Positions 31,835-41,012 of a stretch of DNA of 64,000 bases are shown here, piece by piece. Each line of letters starts with the position of its first letter. The stretch's first letter is position 1. Source of the DNA: M0108 sp044228795. Lineage in GTDB: Bacteria > Pseudomonadota > Gammaproteobacteria > Chromatiales > Chromatiaceae. The position numbers and the translations under genes were made by a program. The DNA lies in contig JBGAUE010000009.1 in the NCBI GenBank assembly GCA_044228795.1, positions 62,001 to 126,000 on the forward strand, read 5' to 3'. Under the pieces are notes generated by a model, which had not been told where the DNA came from, did no database searches, and saw only the letters and a list, made by a program, of their open reading frames with translations.

Positions 31835-32959
31835 ATGCCTCGCGTCACCGTCGTTGGTGCCGGCTTCGCCGCCCTGACCGCCGTCCGCGCCCTCCACAAG
31901 GCTGGTGGCATGCAGATCACGGTAGTGAGCCCCAAGGCCGAATTCGTCTATCTGCCCGGTCTCATCTGGATCCCGGCGGGCCTCCGTCGCGCCGAGGATC
32001 TGCGCTTGCCCCTTGGCCCCTTTTTTCGACGCCTGGGGGTCGAACACCGGGCGGCGGAGGCCCTGAGCCTGAGCGCCGATGGCCGGGTTCTGGAGACCAG
32101 CGCGGGTCCCGTCGAGAATGAGGGCATCATCATCGCCTCTGGCGGGCGCTTCATCAAGAAATTGCCAGGCATCGAACACGCCATTACGCCCTGTGAGGGG
32201 ATTGCGGCCGCCGAGGGCATCCGCGATCGCCTTCGCGAGATGAAGGAGGGTGTTATCGCCCTGGGGTTCGCTGGAAACCCTCTGGAGCCCCAGGCCATGA
32301 GGGGTGGGCCCATGTTCGAGTTCCTCTTTGGCATCGATCGCCAATTGCGCCAGGAGGGGCGCCGGGACCAGTTCAAGCTGGTCTTTTTCAGCCCGGCGGA
32401 CAAGCCAGGAAATCGGCTGGGACCCAAGGCCGTCGCCGGCCTAATGACGGAGATGCGTAAGCGTGACATCCAGACCCACCTCGGTCACAAACTCAAGGGC
32501 TTCAGTGAGACCGGGGTGAGCACGGAGGGGGGTGATTTCGCCGCCGACCTGATTGTCTTTATGCCCGGAATGACGGGCAACACCTGGTTTGATAATACTG
32601 GCCTGCCGCGATCCCCGGGTGGCCTGATCCAGGCAGACGCTCACTGCCGGGTTACCGGCCGGGAGCGGGTCTATGTCGCTGGCGATTCCGGCAGCTTTCC
32701 AGGACCGGACTGGATGCCTAAGCAAGCCCATATGGCGGACCTTCAGGCTCGGGCAGCGGTCGGCAACCTGCTGGCAGAGTTCCGGGGCGAAACGCCCAGC
32801 GGGACCTTCAAGGTCGAACTGGTTTGTATTGTCGATGCCATGGATCGAGGCATGCTGGTGGCCCGCACCGAGAAATACAACCTGATGCTGCCCTCCAGCC
32901 GGCTTTTCCATTGGATGAAGCGTGCCTTCGAGTGGTGGTATCTGCGACCCTACCGCTGA
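31835..32959 (+). CDS. SQR-family FAD-dependent oxidoreductase
   Basis: 374 residues from the ATG at 31835, after AGGAG. FAD motifs VTVVGAGFAALTAVRAL and RVYVAGDSGSFPG; the C-terminal segment WMKRAFEWWYLRPYR could dip into the membrane. It resembles sulfide:quinone oxidoreductases and type II NADH dehydrogenases. Cysteines are at about 120 (AITPCEG), 270 and 329 (ELVCIVDAMDRG), but the usual active-site Cys in the GxxCFGPAYE-like region is replaced by GGPMFEFLFG. It could be an SQR of an unusual type (such as type VI) or another quinone reductase. Divergent from sthA. Confidence 0.75.
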   Translation: MPRVTVVGAGFAALTAVRALHKAGGMQITVVSPKAEFVYLPGLIWIPAGLRRAEDLRLPLGPFFRRLGVEHRAAEALSLSADGRVLETSAGPVENEGIIIASGGRFIKKLPGIEHAITPCEGIAAAEGIRDRLREMKEGVIALGFAGNPLEPQAMRGGPMFEFLFGIDRQLRQEGRRDQFKLVFFSPADKPGNRLGPKAVAGLMTEMRKRDIQTHLGHKLKGFSETGVSTEGGDFAADLIVFMPGMTGNTWFDNTGLPRSPGGLIQADAHCRVTGRERVYVAGDSGSFPGPDWMPKQAHMADLQARAAVGNLLAEFRGETPSGTFKVELVCIVDAMDRGMLVARTEKYNLMLPSSRLFHWMKRAFEWWYLRPYR

Positions 32960-33002
32960 AGCCGGGCGGCACGACAGGGGCTGCCAGGCGATTCATCCTG
33001 AG

Positions 33003-33036
33003 AAAAAAGGCCGGTAGTTGCGCTACCGGCCTTTAG
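33003..33036. terminator. Bidirectional Rho-independent terminator
   Basis: Perfect 12-base stem AAAGGCCGGTAG-TTGCG-CTACCGGCCTTT with an A-run on the left and a short T-run on the right. It lies between the convergent SQR-like gene and the RRM gene and can stop both. Confidence 0.92.
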
Positions 33037-33080
33037 GGGCAGCTAGACGACGAGACAAGCCCGCCGCCTTGGGTCAACGC

Positions 33081-33383
33081 TTAGTAGCGACGCCCACCAC
33101 CCGGTCCACCGCCGCCGCCGCCCGTGCGCTGGGGACGGTCAGTGCGGGGCTTGGCCTGGTTGACGCGCATATTGCGCCCCTTGAGGGGGGTCTCGTTGAG
33201 GGCCTTGATGGCGGCATCCGCCTCGGAGTTGTTGGGCATCTCCACGAAGCCAAAGCCCTTGGACTGGCCAGAGAACTTGTCGCTAATTAGGCTGACGCTG
33301 GAGATTTCACCGTAAGCCCCAAAGGCCTCGCGTAGTTCGTCCTCGGTGACGCCGTATGAGAGGTTGCCAACGTAAATGTTCAT
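33081..33383 (-). CDS. RRM-domain RNA-binding protein
   Basis: 100 residues: one RNA recognition motif (residues 1-80) with RNP2 IYVGNLSY and RNP1 KGFGFVEM, then a short Gly/Arg tail (GGGGGGPGGGRRY). Proteins of this type in bacteria and cyanobacteria bind single-stranded RNA and are often cold-induced. It lies downstream of a DEAD-box helicase gene on the same strand, a pairing that suggests a joint role in RNA remodelling. Confidence 0.93.
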   Translation of the reverse strand: MNIYVGNLSYGVTEDELREAFGAYGEISSVSLISDKFSGQSKGFGFVEMPNNSEADAAIKALNETPLKGRNMRVNQAKPRTDRPQRTGGGGGGPGGGRRY

Positions 33384-33526
33384 GTCTCTTCTGTCTCGAT
33401 AGATCTGATGTGTATTGGCAAAAGAAGAACGGTCGAATAATCAATACACAACTTAATCGACGGTCGGATTCCGGGTTGCTTGCGCACACCCGAGAAGACG
33501 TAAGGGCCGAGATCGTAACATCATGA

Positions 33527-34801
33527 TCAACCTGCCTGACGAAGCCTTTGGCCATGCGTGCCCTGGCGCTGCAAGCCGCCTTGCCGGTGCGTACTGGGAC
33601 CCTGTGGTCTCTGTAGCGGGCGGGGGCGTTGAGTGCGCGCGGGTTCTGGATCCGGAGGGGCGGACCCCAGGGGCAGGGGCTCGAAACCAAGGATGGTATG
33701 CAAAGGGATCTTGCGCTTGAGCAACCGTTGGATGTCGGCAAGCAGCTTATGTTCGTCCGGACTGACGAGCGACAGGGCAGTACCCTCGGAACCGGCGCGG
33801 CCGGTGCGCCCAATGCGGTGGACATAGTCCTCGGGCACATTGGGCAGTTCGTAGTTGACCACATGGGGTAGCCGGTCGATGTCCAGACCCCGGGCGGCGA
33901 TATCGGTCGCGACCAGGGCGCGAACTTGGCCCTGCTTGAAGCCCATGAGGGCCCGGGTGCGGGCGCTCTGACTCTTATTGCCGTGAATGGCGGCGGAATT
34001 GATTCCGTCGGTTGTCAGTTGGTCGGACAGCCGGTTGGCGCCATGCTTGGTGCGCGTAAAGACCAGTACCTGCTCCCAGCCGCCGGCGTGGATGAGATGC
34101 GACAGCAACTCACGCTTGCGGGTCTTATCCACGGGATGCGCCAGTTGCCGCACCAGGTCAGCGGTATCGTTGCGGCGCGCCACCTCGATAAAGGTGGGCG
34201 AACGCAGTATGCCGGTGGCGAGTTGCTCGATCTCGGCGGAATAAGTGGCCGAAAAGAGCAGATTCTGCCGACGCGGTGGCAGGAGTTTCAGCACACGGCG
34301 AATGTCATGGATAAAGCCCATATCAAGCATGCGGTCGGCCTCGTCCAGGACCAGGATCTCGATGCGTGACAGGTCGATAGTGCCCTGACCGGCATGGTCG
34401 AGCAGACGACCGGGGGTCGCAACCACCACATCGACGCCGACGCGCAGTCGATCTACCTGGGGCTGTATGCCGACACCGCCGAAAATAACGGCGGTACGCA
34501 GGGGGAGGAATTGGCCATAGGTGCGCACGCTCTCCTCGACCTGGGCCGCCAACTCACGGGTGGGCGTCAGAACCAGGGCACGGGGTTGACGGCCGGTCCT
34601 GGGCCGGCTGTGGAGTAGCTGGAGAATCGGCAGGGCGAAGGCAGCGGTTTTGCCGGTACCGGTCTGGGCGCCGGCCAGAATGTCGCCACCGGCGAGCACC
34701 GCCGGGATGGCCTGGGCCTGAATGGGGGTGGGATCGTCATAGCCTTGGGCGTCAATTGCCCGCAGCAATTCGGCCCTGAGGCCGAGGGAAGAAAAGGTCA
34801 T
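33527..34801 (-). CDS. rhlE: DEAD-box ATP-dependent RNA helicase, RhlE-like
   Basis: About 424 residues. Seen in order: Q motif PTPIQAQAIP, Walker A AQTGTGKT, PTREL, DEAD box VLDEADRMLDMGF, SAT, ATDIAARGLD and HRIGRTGRAG. The C-terminal tail (~50 residues) is Arg/Pro/Gln rich and basic, typical of RhlE. The ATG at 34801 has AGGAG seven bases upstream; a GTG two codons earlier is less likely. The protein unwinds RNA, for example in ribosome assembly or RNA decay. Confidence 0.93.
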   Translation of the reverse strand: MTFSSLGLRAELLRAIDAQGYDDPTPIQAQAIPAVLAGGDILAGAQTGTGKTAAFALPILQLLHSRPRTGRQPRALVLTPTRELAAQVEESVRTYGQFLPLRTAVIFGGVGIQPQVDRLRVGVDVVVATPGRLLDHAGQGTIDLSRIEILVLDEADRMLDMGFIHDIRRVLKLLPPRRQNLLFSATYSAEIEQLATGILRSPTFIEVARRNDTADLVRQLAHPVDKTRKRELLSHLIHAGGWEQVLVFTRTKHGANRLSDQLTTDGINSAAIHGNKSQSARTRALMGFKQGQVRALVATDIAARGLDIDRLPHVVNYELPNVPEDYVHRIGRTGRAGSEGTALSLVSPDEHKLLADIQRLLKRKIPLHTILGFEPLPLGSAPPDPEPARTQRPRPLQRPQGPSTHRQGGLQRQGTHGQRLRQAG

Positions 34802-35329
34802 GAACACTCCTGGAAGGGATGCGCCAAGTGAGGTGCATCCTTAGGAACTCCGGACGCCGTCGCAACGGGACGACAGGGGGAGAAGGGGGATGAAATGGAG
34901 GCCGCCAGGTGGGCACTGGCCTGATCCAAACGAAAATGGGTGTACAGAGGAAGCGTGCCTAGGGGGTGTTGTGGGCGCGAACTGTATGGCGCGATTATCT
35001 GCGGCGGAGTATAACCTAGCGCCAGGATTTGTGAAGTGGAGATTAGGGATGCCTATACCCCAACCAGGGCGGGCTCTTGGGTGCCTAGGTCTACTAGGCT
35101 GGGTCCAAATCGGGCCAGAGTTCTCTGAGGCATGGGTGTGGGAATCTCTTGTTCATGAGTCGCCTGATTATGCTATACATTGCCGAAATTGACTTTTGTC
35201 ATTGATCTGGCCTCGGCCTGGGTAAGCCAAGCTGGGTTGAATCCAATGGCCAGGTCAGGACTCAATACCAAGCGCCCGCCAGAGGCGCGCCGATAAAGAC
35301 AGGCTCAACCTGCGGAGTTAACAACCACC
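34802..35329. other. Intergenic region before sucA
   Basis: 528 bases between divergent rhlE and sucA. The open frame at 34890-35192 has no ribosome site and an unlikely composition, so it is not called. The region presumably carries both promoters, but I cannot point to a good match. Confidence 0.5.
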
Positions 35330-38182
35330 ATGAGCGCTTTGATCGAGATGTTTCGCGCCTCGAGCGCGCTGTATGGAGGCAACGCGGCCTTCATCGAAGA
35401 CCTTTACGAGCGTTACCTCGCCGATCCGGAGAGCGTGGACCTCGCCTGGCGGCAACGCTTCGACATCATGCGTGGCGCGGCCGCGAATGATGTCCCCCAC
35501 GGTCCCGTCAAGGAAAATTTCCTGCGCCTGGCGCGGGAGAGCCCAGTCCGGCCTTTGGTTCGCTCCTCGGAGCGACTGGAACCGGCGGCGGCTGAGAAGC
35601 AGGCCGCGGTCCTGCGGCTCATCAATGCCTATCGTTTTCGTGGTCATCAGGTCGCCGACCTGGACCCCATCCATCTCCGTCAAAAGCCGCTGATAGTCGA
35701 TCTGGACCCGGCCTTCTATCAGTTGGGGGAGGCGGATCTGGATCAGACCTTCCACACCGGTTCCCTCTACGCCCCCGACCGTATGCGCCTGAGCGATATT
35801 ATTGACCTCATGCGGGAGATTTACTGCGGCTCCGTGGGCTCCGAGTATATGCACATCACCATCGTTGAGGAAAAGCGTTGGATACAGAAGCGGCTGGAGG
35901 GGTACCGTGCCAAGCCTGAATTGGAGTCCGAGGACCGCCGTTGGCTGTTGACCCTGCTGACGGCAGCGGAAGGTCTGGAGCGCTATCTCCACGCGCGTTA
36001 TGTCGGCCAGAAGCGCTTTTCGCTGGAAGGCGCCGAGGCCATGATCCCTCTTATTGATGAACTGATTCAGCGCGCCGGGCGCAAGGGCATCAAAGAGGTG
36101 ATCATTGGCATGGCCCATCGCGGGCGACTCAATGTCCTCATCAACCTTCTGGGCAAGCCGCCCAAGACCCTCTTTGACGAATTCGAGGGCCGCGTCCCTC
36201 ACGTGGGAGACAGGGCCGGGGACGTTAAGTACCACCTGGGCTTTTCATCCGACGTGGAGACCCCTGGCGGTAGCGTCCACCTGGTTCTGGGGTTCAACCC
36301 CTCCCATCTGGAAATTGTCAATCCGGTCATCGAGGGCTCGGTGCGTGCCCGTCAGCGGCGCCGCCGTGACCGTACCGGTGACCAGGTCCTCCCCCTGCTG
36401 ATCCATGGCGATTCGGCCTTTGCTGGTCAGGGCGTGGTGCCTGAGACCCTGCAACTCTCCCAGACCCGCAGTTACGGTACCGGTGGCACTGTCCATGTCG
36501 TAGTCAACAACCAAATCGGCTTTACTACCAGCCATCCCCTGGACGTCCGTTCCACTCCCTATTGCACCGATGTGGCCAAGATGGTTCAGGCCCCGGTCTT
36601 CCATGTGAACGGCGATGACCCGGAGGCGGTCATTTTTGTGACACGCATGGCCCTTGATTATCGCAACCAGTTCCACAAGGACGTCGTGATCGACCTGGTC
36701 TGCTATCGCCGTCTGGGCCATAACGAGGCTGACGAGCCCGCCGTGACTCAGCCCATGATGTACAAGAAAATCCGCGCTCATGCCACGGCCCGGGAGGTTT
36801 ACGCGCAGCGTTTGGCTGATCTGGACATCCTGGTCAAGGAAGATGCGGAGGCCATGGTCGAGAAGTATCGCACCTCGATCGAACATGGTGTGGTGATGGC
36901 TCGTCCTGTGATGTGCGGATTGGACAACAGCTTCCGGGTATCCTGGCGGGCCTTCGCCGGTAAGGATTGGGACCAGGATGTGGATACGGGTCTGTCGCGC
37001 GCCGGACTGCAAGACCTGGCCCAGCGACTTCTGCAGTTACCCGAGGGCTTTGAACTTCATCCCAGGGTCAGTAAGATCTGGAACGAGCGGCGCAAAATGG
37101 CCAAGGGTGATCAGTTGGCCGACTGGGGGTTCTGCGAGAACCTGGCCTACGCGAGTCTGGTTGATGCCGGCTTCCCCGTGCGCCTCTCGGGACAGGACTG
37201 CGGCCGTGGTACCTTCTTCCATCGCCATGCCAAGATCCACGACCAACTCACGGGGGATAGCTACACCCCCTTGCAGCACATGGGCGAGAATCAGGGGCCC
37301 TTCATTGCCATCGACTCCATCCTGTCGGAGGAGGCGGTATTGGCTTATGAGTATGGGTATGCCCTGGCCGAACCCAATCACCTCACCCTCTGGGAGGCCC
37401 AGTTTGGGGATTTTGCCAATGGTGCCCAGGTGGTTATCGACCAGTTCATTACCTCTGCTGGCACCAAGTGGAATCTGGATTGCGGCTTGGTGATGCTGCT
37501 GCCTCATGGCCTGGAGGGACAGGGCGCCGAACACTCCTCGGCCCGCCTGGAACGCTATCTGCAACTTTGCGCCGAGGAGAACATTCAGGTTTGTGTTCCG
37601 AGTACCCCGGCCCAGATGTTCCATTTGCTGCGCCGCCAATTGCTGCGGAATTACCGTCGGCCCCTGATCGTCATGACGCCTAAGAGCTTGTTACGCCATC
37701 GTCTGGCGACCTCCAACCTGGAAGAATTGGAGAATGGTCGCTTTCAACCCGTGATCGGCGAGATTGATGCCCTGGATCCGGTGGATGTGAAGCGGGTGAT
37801 CATGTGCAGCGGCAAGGTCTATTACGATCTGCTGGAGGCCCGGCGCGCCCGAGGCCTCACGGATGTGGCCATCCTGCGGCTGGAGCAGCTCTATCCCTTC
37901 CCCCGGGAACAGTTCGCCGCCGCCCTGGCCCCCTACGCCACTGCAACCCAATTCATCTGGTGTCAGGAGGAGCCGCAGAACCAAGGTGCCTGGGACCAGA
38001 TCAAGCACCGATTCCACCGCCTGCTGGCGGATAACCGACACGTGTGCTACGCGGGACGGGCCATTTCGGCTGCTCCGGCGGTTGGCCACCGTAACGTCCA
38101 TGTCGAACAGCAGGAGCGCCTTATCGACGAGGCCCTCTCTGGCCAGCTCAACGAAAAACAAAATCGCAGGATCCCGTTATGA
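35330..38182 (+). CDS. sucA: 2-oxoglutarate dehydrogenase E1 component
   Basis: Thiamine-diphosphate enzyme that decarboxylates 2-oxoglutarate in the TCA cycle. 950 residues. Seen: N-terminal E2-binding helix (FIEDLYERYLADPESVD), EVIIGMAHRGRLNVLINLLG, the thiamine-diphosphate motif HGDSAFAGQGVVPETLQLS with the downstream NNQIGFTT, and the C-terminal ERYLQLCAEENIQVC region. It overlaps sucB by four bases (ATGA), giving translational coupling. No lpd (E3) gene follows. Confidence 0.98.
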   Translation: MSALIEMFRASSALYGGNAAFIEDLYERYLADPESVDLAWRQRFDIMRGAAANDVPHGPVKENFLRLARESPVRPLVRSSERLEPAAAEKQAAVLRLINAYRFRGHQVADLDPIHLRQKPLIVDLDPAFYQLGEADLDQTFHTGSLYAPDRMRLSDIIDLMREIYCGSVGSEYMHITIVEEKRWIQKRLEGYRAKPELESEDRRWLLTLLTAAEGLERYLHARYVGQKRFSLEGAEAMIPLIDELIQRAGRKGIKEVIIGMAHRGRLNVLINLLGKPPKTLFDEFEGRVPHVGDRAGDVKYHLGFSSDVETPGGSVHLVLGFNPSHLEIVNPVIEGSVRARQRRRRDRTGDQVLPLLIHGDSAFAGQGVVPETLQLSQTRSYGTGGTVHVVVNNQIGFTTSHPLDVRSTPYCTDVAKMVQAPVFHVNGDDPEAVIFVTRMALDYRNQFHKDVVIDLVCYRRLGHNEADEPAVTQPMMYKKIRAHATAREVYAQRLADLDILVKEDAEAMVEKYRTSIEHGVVMARPVMCGLDNSFRVSWRAFAGKDWDQDVDTGLSRAGLQDLAQRLLQLPEGFELHPRVSKIWNERRKMAKGDQLADWGFCENLAYASLVDAGFPVRLSGQDCGRGTFFHRHAKIHDQLTGDSYTPLQHMGENQGPFIAIDSILSEEAVLAYEYGYALAEPNHLTLWEAQFGDFANGAQVVIDQFITSAGTKWNLDCGLVMLLPHGLEGQGAEHSSARLERYLQLCAEENIQVCVPSTPAQMFHLLRRQLLRNYRRPLIVMTPKSLLRHRLATSNLEELENGRFQPVIGEIDALDPVDVKRVIMCSGKVYYDLLEARRARGLTDVAILRLEQLYPFPREQFAAALAPYATATQFIWCQEEPQNQGAWDQIKHRFHRLLADNRHVCYAGRAISAAPAVGHRNVHVEQQERLIDEALSGQLNEKQNRRIPL

Positions 38183-39411
38183 CCCCCTCTACTGAAGTCC
38201 TGGTACCCGCCCTCCCGGAGTCCGTCGCCGACGCCACCGTCCTCGCTTGGCATAAGCAGCCGGGCGATCGGGTCAAGAAAGACGAAAACCTGGTCGATCT
38301 GGAGACCGACAAGGTCGTCTTGGAGGTGCCAGCCCCCGCCGACGGTCACTTGTCCGAGATTCTCATGTCGGTCGGTGAAGTGGTCACCGCCGCCACGGTT
38401 CTGGGTCGCATTGGCGCGGCTGGTGGTACCTCGGTTGCCGAGGCCGAGGTTGCCAAGCCAGCCGCCGTCGCCAGTGCCCCTGCTGGAGTGGCGCCGGCAG
38501 TGGGTGCCGTGCTGGCCCCCGCCGCCCGTCGCCTGGTCAAAGAGCTGGATCTCAATCCCGACGAGATCGCGGGCAGCGGTAAGGATGGTCGCATCCATAA
38601 GAGCGATGTTGTGGCTCACCTCGACCAGCGCGAGGCCAGCAGTCCCACCGCCGCCGATCCCGACACGGCCCTTCCCTATGCCCAGGTCCCAGGTCTGAGC
38701 GGCGAGGCGGGCAGGCCCGAGCAGCGCGTACCCATGACGCGCCTGCGCGCTCGCGTCGCCGAGCGTCTGGTCCAGGCCCAGCAGACCGCCGCCATCCTGA
38801 CCACCTTCAATGAAGTGGACATGCAGCCCATCATGGAGCTGCGGAACAAGTACAAGGATCAGTTTGAGAAGGCCCATGGCGTGCGCATGGGGTTCATGTC
38901 CTTCTTTGTCAAAGGAACGGTGGAGGCCCTCCGGCGCTTCCCCATCATCAATGCCTCGGTGGACGGCGCCGACATCATTTACCACGGCTATTATGACATT
39001 GGTATCGCCGTCAGCAGCCCCCGCGGCCTGGTGGTGCCCATCCTGCGCAATTGCGATCAACTCACCATGGCTGGCGTGGAGCAGGGCATTAGTGATTTCG
39101 GCCGCAAGGCCAAGGATGGCACCTTGAGCTTCGAGGACTTAACGGGCGGCACCTTCTCGATCACCAATGGCGGCGTCTTTGGGTCCCTGCTCTCGACACC
39201 CATCCTCAATCCGCCTCAGAGCGCCATCCTCGGGATGCACAAGATTCAGGAGCGTCCCATGGTGGTGCAGGGCCAGATCGTGGCTCGTCCCATGATGTAT
39301 CTTGCCCTCTCCTATGACCATCGCGTTATCGATGGCCGCGATGCCGTCCAGTTCCTCGTCACTATCAAGGAGATGTTGGAAGACCCGTCGCGGCTGCTTC
39401 TCGGAGTCTGA
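38179..39411 (+). CDS. sucB: Dihydrolipoyl succinyltransferase (E2)
   Basis: Core of the 2-oxoglutarate dehydrogenase complex. 410 residues: lipoyl domain (1-80) with the lipoylated Lys in DLETDKVVLEVPAP, an Ala/Pro linker, a peripheral-subunit-binding domain (~115-150, APAARRLVKELDLNPDEIAG), and the catalytic domain ending SYDHRVIDGRDAVQFL with the active-site His. Forms an operon with sucA. Confidence 0.98.
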   Translation: MTPSTEVLVPALPESVADATVLAWHKQPGDRVKKDENLVDLETDKVVLEVPAPADGHLSEILMSVGEVVTAATVLGRIGAAGGTSVAEAEVAKPAAVASAPAGVAPAVGAVLAPAARRLVKELDLNPDEIAGSGKDGRIHKSDVVAHLDQREASSPTAADPDTALPYAQVPGLSGEAGRPEQRVPMTRLRARVAERLVQAQQTAAILTTFNEVDMQPIMELRNKYKDQFEKAHGVRMGFMSFFVKGTVEALRRFPIINASVDGADIIYHGYYDIGIAVSSPRGLVVPILRNCDQLTMAGVEQGISDFGRKAKDGTLSFEDLTGGTFSITNGGVFGSLLSTPILNPPQSAILGMHKIQERPMVVQGQIVARPMMYLALSYDHRVIDGRDAVQFLVTIKEMLEDPSRLLLGV

Positions 39412-39423
39412 TTTTCCCGGGTC

Positions 39424-39445
39424 GGGGCCAAGGATTGGCCCCATC
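39424..39445 (+). terminator. Hairpin after sucB
   Basis: GGGGCCA-AGGAT-TGGCCCC, a seven-base perfect stem 12 bases after the sucB stop. It lacks a T-run, so it may be a weak terminator or an mRNA 3' stabiliser. Confidence 0.5.
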
Positions 39446-39566
39446 ATCTCTGGAAGCCACCGCATTCTTGGTTAAGCGCTGGCTGGATCATGAAAGGGGG
39501 AAGGTTGGCGCGGCTAGCGCCTTGATTTCGACCCTCTGGACATCAAGGCCACATTCTCATCGGCCC

Positions 39567-40247
39567 TTATTTGCGAACCGAATCGACCCCTTTATGCGGA
39601 ATGAAAAGACCACACCCCATGTTGCGGTGAGGTCCCAATCCGGTTGCCTGGAGGCGGATGGATTCCGCGGGGGAGAGGTCAGCAAGCAGGAGGCTGCGGG
39701 TTTGCAAACCACCGCCTGGGATGGTCAGGGTGGTGGTTTTGCCGCATAGGGCCTTACGGACGCCAACATTCAGATGATGGAGTTCAAGTGCCATGCGGGT
39801 CAGGAAGGCCTCTTCATCCTCGCCGTCCTGGCACACGACATAACGGGCGAGAAGGGTGGTCTCCTTGCTGAGGGGCCTGAGCTTGGCCTCGCCGACGGTC
39901 AGAGGGCAACCAGCTATGTCCAGGGTGCGTCCCCGCAGGCCCCGGATCAGATCGTCTAGTCGCTCATGACGCATGCGTATGGTTAGCTTGGTGCGGCGGG
40001 AGACAATGAGATGACTTTCGGCGCCGTGCACGGGCCTTTCCCAACCATTTTGGGAGCCGGCGACGTGAATGTTATGCACACCCGCGTCGGCCTCTTCGCC
40101 AAACCACGGCAGAGCCTGCATGAGGGCGCTGGATAAGGCATGAGCATGGTCAACGGGTAGCCGCTTGCAGTCGATGGTGAACAGGATATCGACGACGTCT
40201 TCCGTGACTTCGCACTCGCGTTCACTGGGATCTTCTCGCCAAAACAT
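39567..40247 (-). CDS. Orphan Cas6/Cmx6-like RAMP protein
   Basis: 226 residues resembling CRISPR-associated Cas6 of the MYXAN type (TIGR02807-like). Seen: VVDILFTIDCKRLPVDHAHA with the His position often catalytic in this family, the internal GRTLDIAGCPLTVGEAKLRPL-type block, and the C-terminal glycine-rich loop GLGPHRNMGCGLFIP that defines Cas6 RAMP folds. Cas6 enzymes cut repeat RNA. No CRISPR repeat and no other cas gene is in the window, so the target is probably another RNA, or the protein is non-catalytic. Last gene of a three-gene operon divergent from dsr; it begins 12 bases after its neighbour. Confidence 0.78.
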   Translation of the reverse strand: MFWREDPSERECEVTEDVVDILFTIDCKRLPVDHAHALSSALMQALPWFGEEADAGVHNIHVAGSQNGWERPVHGAESHLIVSRRTKLTIRMRHERLDDLIRGLRGRTLDIAGCPLTVGEAKLRPLSKETTLLARYVVCQDGEDEEAFLTRMALELHHLNVGVRKALCGKTTTLTIPGGGLQTRSLLLADLSPAESIRLQATGLGPHRNMGCGLFIPHKGVDSVRK

Positions 40248-40259
40248 AATGTTACCCTG

Positions 40260-40985
40260 TCAGTTTACCGGCAGACGCTCGCGCAGAGCATCACGGTCAA
40301 ACCACCATTCATCCTGAACCAGAACATCAACCACGTTGCGCATTCGGACTAGAAATTTCTCGGGTTGGTTGAGTTCGAGCTTCTCCATCCAATAGTCAAA
40401 GGCCTCCTGGCTATCCACGCCGCCATGGCGGCGGGCTACCTGGCCGAGGATCTGACTGGCGAAGAACATGAGGTTTTCCCTCTGGGTACCTTCCGCGCGC
40501 ATATCGGCGAGGAAGAGGGCAGTGGTAGCGGCAACGGCGGCACCATCGGCGTCGTCGGGGGTCTCCTCGACGATATGGGTCAGCAATTCCACGGAGAGGT
40601 CGGGGTCCATGGGATAAGTGACCGCCAGCCAGATTCCCTGGCCCAGGGCAGCCAGGGATTGGGGCTGATCAGCCTGGAAGAGGACGTCGCAGGCGTCGGC
40701 GGCAGACTCGAAGTCCTCATGGGCGATGAAGACGTTGAGCGCTTCCCGGCCAAGGGGCCATGCCTCTTTGCCACGTTCAAGGCCAACCAGGGCGCGAGCC
40801 ATCTGAAGGTGGGCATCGGCGAGTTCGGTGTCGGGGGCTCTTGAGCGTTTAAGGTCATCAAGTCGTTCGAGGAGGGCATCCAGATGAGATTCTAGAGCGG
40901 CCTGCTCGGCGCCCCGGTTGAGGCTGGCATGCGCTGTGGAATCAGCCAGTTGCCGGCTGCTAATGTCCAAGGTGTTGAGGTCCAT
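40260..40985 (-). CDS. TPR-like protein of unknown function
   Basis: 241 residues, nearly all helical and acidic, without signal peptide. Helix pairs such as TELADAHLQMARALVGLERG and EDFESAADACDVLFQAD resemble tetratricopeptide repeats, implying a protein-protein adaptor. It sits between a 63-residue gene (27 bases upstream) and the Cas6-like gene (12 bases downstream), so the three are almost surely one transcript. I do not recognise a named family. Confidence 0.7.
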   Translation of the reverse strand: MDLNTLDISSRQLADSTAHASLNRGAEQAALESHLDALLERLDDLKRSRAPDTELADAHLQMARALVGLERGKEAWPLGREALNVFIAHEDFESAADACDVLFQADQPQSLAALGQGIWLAVTYPMDPDLSVELLTHIVEETPDDADGAAVAATTALFLADMRAEGTQRENLMFFASQILGQVARRHGGVDSQEAFDYWMEKLELNQPEKFLVRMRNVVDVLVQDEWWFDRDALRERLPVN

Positions 40986-41012
40986 GGCTTTGTCCTGGTG
41001 GCATTTTTCAGT

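Noticed and set aside
34890..35192. 100-residue open frame upstream of sucA
   Set aside because: No ribosome site, unlikely composition and no recognisable pattern; treated as intergenic.
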